Source: an uncultured Lachnospiraceae bacterium
GTDB lineage: Bacteria; Bacillota; Clostridia; Lachnospirales; Lachnospiraceae
Assembly: GCA_937891165.1 (NCBI GenBank)
Contig: CALAEX010000227.1
Span: 1-54,872, forward strand
Direction: 5' to 3'
DNA: 54,872 nucleotides
The translations under genes and the position numbers were made by a program. How positions within the stretch are numbered: position 1 is the stretch's first letter; each line of letters opens with the position of its first letter. The notes under the pieces were generated by a model, which did no database searches, was not told the DNA's origin, and saw only the letters and a list, made by a program, of their open reading frames with translations. Below, in pieces: positions 52,860-54,872 of this stretch.

Positions 52860-53705
52860 ATGTCAGGTATATTGTATTTATGTGCAACACCGATTGGAAA
52901 TTTAGAAGATATTACATTTCGAGTATTGCGTATATTAAAAGAGGTAGATATCATTGCAGCGGAAGATACTAGAAATAGTATCAAGCTGTTAAATCATTTT
53001 GAAATAAAAACTCCGATGACAAGTTATCATGAATATAATAAAATAGAAAAAGGAAAAGAGCTAGTAGAGCAATTAAAAAACGGAACAAATATTGCGTTGA
53101 TTACGGATGCTGGTACTCCTGGGATTTCTGACCCGGGGGAAGAATTAGTTCGTATGGCAAAAGAGGCAGGGATTACCGTAACTTCTTTACCAGGGGCTTG
53201 TGCTTGCGTTACAGCACTTACCATTTCTGGTTTGCCAACAAGGCGTTTTGCTTTTGAAGCTTTTTTGCCATCGGATAAAAAAGAATGTAAAAAGATTTTA
53301 AAAGACCTTTCAGAAGAAACAAGAACAATCATTTTATACGAAGCACCGCATCGTTTGAAAAAAACGTTAGCACTGCTATTAGAGATTTTAGGAAATCGGT
53401 CGATATCTGTTTGTAGAGAATTGACGAAAAAGCACGAAACTGTAGTTTCTGGCTTGATTTCGGAAGTATTGGCACATTTTGAAGTAGAAGAACCAAGAGG
53501 GGAATGTGTTCTTGTGATAGAAGGAAAAAAATTCGAAGAAATTGAAAAAGAAGAACAAAAAAAGTGGCAAGAGCTATCTATTAAAGAACATGTAGAATAT
53601 TATATTTCTCAAGGGATGGAGAAAAAAGAAGCAATGAAGGTAGTTGCAACAGACCGAGGAGTTTCGAAAAGAGATATTTATCAAGCATTATTAGAAGATG
53701 CATAA
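52860..53705 (+). CDS. rsmI: 16S rRNA (cytidine1402-2'-O)-methyltransferase
   Basis: A 281-residue tetrapyrrole-methylase-fold enzyme: LYLCATPIGNLEDIT, AAEDTRNS, LITDAGTPGISDPG and LYEAPHRLKKTL are all conserved RsmI blocks. It methylates C1402 of 16S rRNA in the decoding centre. The ATG at 52860 follows AAAGGAAG; the frame extends to a TTG at 52839. Confidence 0.93.
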   Translation: MSGILYLCATPIGNLEDITFRVLRILKEVDIIAAEDTRNSIKLLNHFEIKTPMTSYHEYNKIEKGKELVEQLKNGTNIALITDAGTPGISDPGEELVRMAKEAGITVTSLPGACACVTALTISGLPTRRFAFEAFLPSDKKECKKILKDLSEETRTIILYEAPHRLKKTLALLLEILGNRSISVCRELTKKHETVVSGLISEVLAHFEVEEPRGECVLVIEGKKFEEIEKEEQKKWQELSIKEHVEYYISQGMEKKEAMKVVATDRGVSKRDIYQALLEDA

Positions 53706-53720
53706 TAAAGAAATACAAAT

Positions 53721-53910
53721 GGGCTGTCGGGAAATAGATGAAAGCTTTGATTTATTTGAATATCTGCTAGGACACGCTCTCGCTCGGGACGAAACGGAGC
53801 AGTACTAGGCTCGAAACTACCTCGCCAAGGACTGCCGTTTCTTTACGGTCCTTATCAGATATCAAATAAATCAAGAACTTTGCCTATATTAATTTTATTT
53901 TCCGATAGCC
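53721..53910. repeat. Structured repeat nested in a long hairpin, copy 2
   Basis: This holds the same core as 28440-28530 in inverse orientation (about 53767-53855). The inner stem is TTGATTTATTTGA-A-TATCTG (53747-53766) with its complement at 53857-53875, and a further outer stem GGGCTGTCGGGAAATA pairs with TATTTTCCGATAGCCC (up to 53910). Outer stems are unrelated between copies, while the core is about 85 percent alike by eye. It lies between the convergent rsmI and abrB genes. Confidence 0.8.
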
Positions 53911-53942
53911 CCTTTGTAGGTTTTTCTTCCTAAGTACTTAGA

Positions 53943-54212
53943 CTAGTCAATAAGTCCAGCTAATTTTGCAAGTTCTTTAATGGATTCTTTAGAAACCATT
54001 TTTCCATGGAATTCAACAAGATCCTCTGTCACACCTGTGAAAGTGTCAGCTGGAGAATGCTTCTTTAAGATAATCATATCTTCGGAAACATAGATTTCTA
54101 CAGGGTCTTTTTCACCGATATCAAGATTTCTACGCAATTCAATAGGAAGTGTAATTCTTCCAAGTTCATCTAATCGGCGTACAATACCAGTATTCTTAAT
54201 TACATTAGCCAT
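53943..54212 (-). CDS. abrB: AbrB-family transition-state regulator
   Basis: An 89-residue DNA-binding protein with the swapped-hairpin AbrB domain: TGIVRRLDELGRITLPIELRR and EIYVSEDMIILKK. AbrB represses post-exponential genes in Firmicutes; the position after rsmI matches B. subtilis abrB. The C-terminal segment may set oligomerisation. AAAGGAG precedes the ATG. The 266 nt upstream to spmA are AT-rich without clear features. Confidence 0.9.
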   Translation of the reverse strand: MANVIKNTGIVRRLDELGRITLPIELRRNLDIGEKDPVEIYVSEDMIILKKHSPADTFTGVTEDLVEFHGKMVSKESIKELAKLAGLID

Positions 54213-54478
54213 TTTAAAATCACTCCTTTGTATTTTTTATTTAAAATTGGAGACAAACAAATTTTTACAAACAAATACTTATTTCAACAGAAGTTTTAAG
54301 TCATTTTTTGTATTGTTTTGTCTTTCGTTGTTATTATAACTCAATAGTAAGAATTTGTAAAGGACTTTTTTGTAAAAAAAGAATAAAATTTTAGTATTGG
54401 AATATTTGTCATAATAAAATAGTTCATATTTTGAATAGTTACTCCATATAGATAAGAAAAAAGATATGGAGAGAAAAG

Positions 54479-54872
54479 ATGTTAAATTATATTTGGACAC
54501 TTATGATTTTAGTCGGAGTTGGAGTCGGTGTAGTCACAGGACGAATGGAGCAAATAGGAAATGGAGCATTAGAATCCGCAGGAAGTGCAGTAACATTGTG
54601 TATTACAATGATGGGAATTTTGTCGTTGTGGACAGGACTAATGCAAGTAGCAAGAGCAAGTGGATTATTAAAGAAAATGTCAGAAGGGCTTTCGCCCGTG
54701 ATTCAATTTTTATTTCCGGCTCTTCCAAAAGACTCTAAGGCAGCAGAATATATTGCGACAAATATGGTAGCGAATGTATTAGGATTAGGATGGGCAGCCA
54801 CTCCGGCAGGAATTCAAGCAATGGAAGAATTAGCAGCAATCGAAGCCGTTCGAGGAACAAAAGGTTATGGAA
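54479..54872 (+). CDS. spmA: Spore maturation protein A, start only
   Basis: 131 codons are visible before the window ends. The start MLNYIWTLMILVGVGVGVVTG is hydrophobic, followed by MMGILSLWTGLMQVARASGL and the nucleoside-recognition-like segment AAEYIATNMVANVLGLG with AATPAGIQAM. This is typical of SpmA, a membrane protein needed for spore core dehydration. GGAGAG lies just before the ATG. The C-terminus and any spmB partner are outside. Confidence 0.88.
   Translation, partial: MLNYIWTLMILVGVGVGVVTGRMEQIGNGALESAGSAVTLCITMMGILSLWTGLMQVARASGLLKKMSEGLSPVIQFLFPALPKDSKAAEYIATNMVANVLGLGWAATPAGIQAMEELAAIEAVRGTKGYG

Overview
The window looks like a chromosomal segment of a low-GC, spore-forming Clostridia, most likely a Lachnospiraceae member. 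The evidence is the sporulation set (SpoIIR, SpmA, an SPOCS/LysM protein, a PrcB-like lipoprotein), strong AGGAGG ribosome binding sites, a T-box in front of ileS, and the yaaR-holB-ricT-trmN6-rsmI-abrB order known from Firmicutes. No species call can be made from sequence alone.

Layout: (1) 1-4439 is a ribosomal-peptide (RiPP) locus cut by the window edge. It has a tandem-repeat precursor, a radical SAM/SPASM maturase, an MFS exporter and a second radical SAM/SPASM enzyme fused to a GNAT domain. (2) 4440-5883 is a scar: a 927-bp deletion derivative of an IS4-type element flanked by two unrelated gene remnants. (3) 5913-10476 holds housekeeping and sporulation genes. (4) 10621-28400 is a large defence locus: a NERD/SF1-helicase gene and a type III-D CRISPR-Cas system. 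The CRISPR part is built from two parallel modules, each with leader, array, terminator, promoter-like element and cas operon. Module 1 drives cas2 and an RT-Cas1 fusion and is interrupted by an intact IS200/IS605 element (tnpA/tnpB). Module 2 drives a CARF protein, a sigma-factor-like protein, an HD-less Cas10, a Cas7-Csx10 fusion, a double Cas7, Csx19, a TIGR03986 RAMP protein and Cas6. (5) 28419-40187 holds lipid, cell-wall and NAD genes, ileS with its T-box, and glycogen phosphorylase. (6) 40341-48489 is a second defence-like cluster: a Uma2 protein, a DUF2726 protein, a Septu pair (PtuA ATPase, PtuB HNH) and a 1596-residue DEDDh-RecQ-UvrD helicase. (7) 48534 to the end holds tRNA-Lys, the holB/ricT/rsmI cluster, an AbrB regulator and the start of spmA.

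The most interesting proposal concerns region 4. A motif of CGAA, a 16-nt gap and CGATATA occurs with identical spacing upstream of the NERD helicase gene (10621), the cas2/RT-cas1 operon (13337) and the CARF-sigma-cas10 operon (18058). The third operon encodes a protein whose middle resembles sigma-70 region 2, next to a CARF (cyclic oligoadenylate sensor) protein and a Cas10 with an AGDD cyclase motif. I infer that these could form a signal-responsive CRISPR sigma regulon: Cas10 makes a nucleotide messenger, the CARF protein senses it, and the sigma-like protein transcribes adaptation, interference and helicase genes. The motif spacing and gene order are seen directly; the regulatory circuit is inference.

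Other items worth a second look are a 91-nt conserved structured core nested inside two unrelated long hairpins between convergent genes (28419-28551 and 53721-53910), the FSDN in place of YADD in the reverse transcriptase, a spacer whose complement is a translation start site, and the 21-residue tandem-repeat RiPP precursor.
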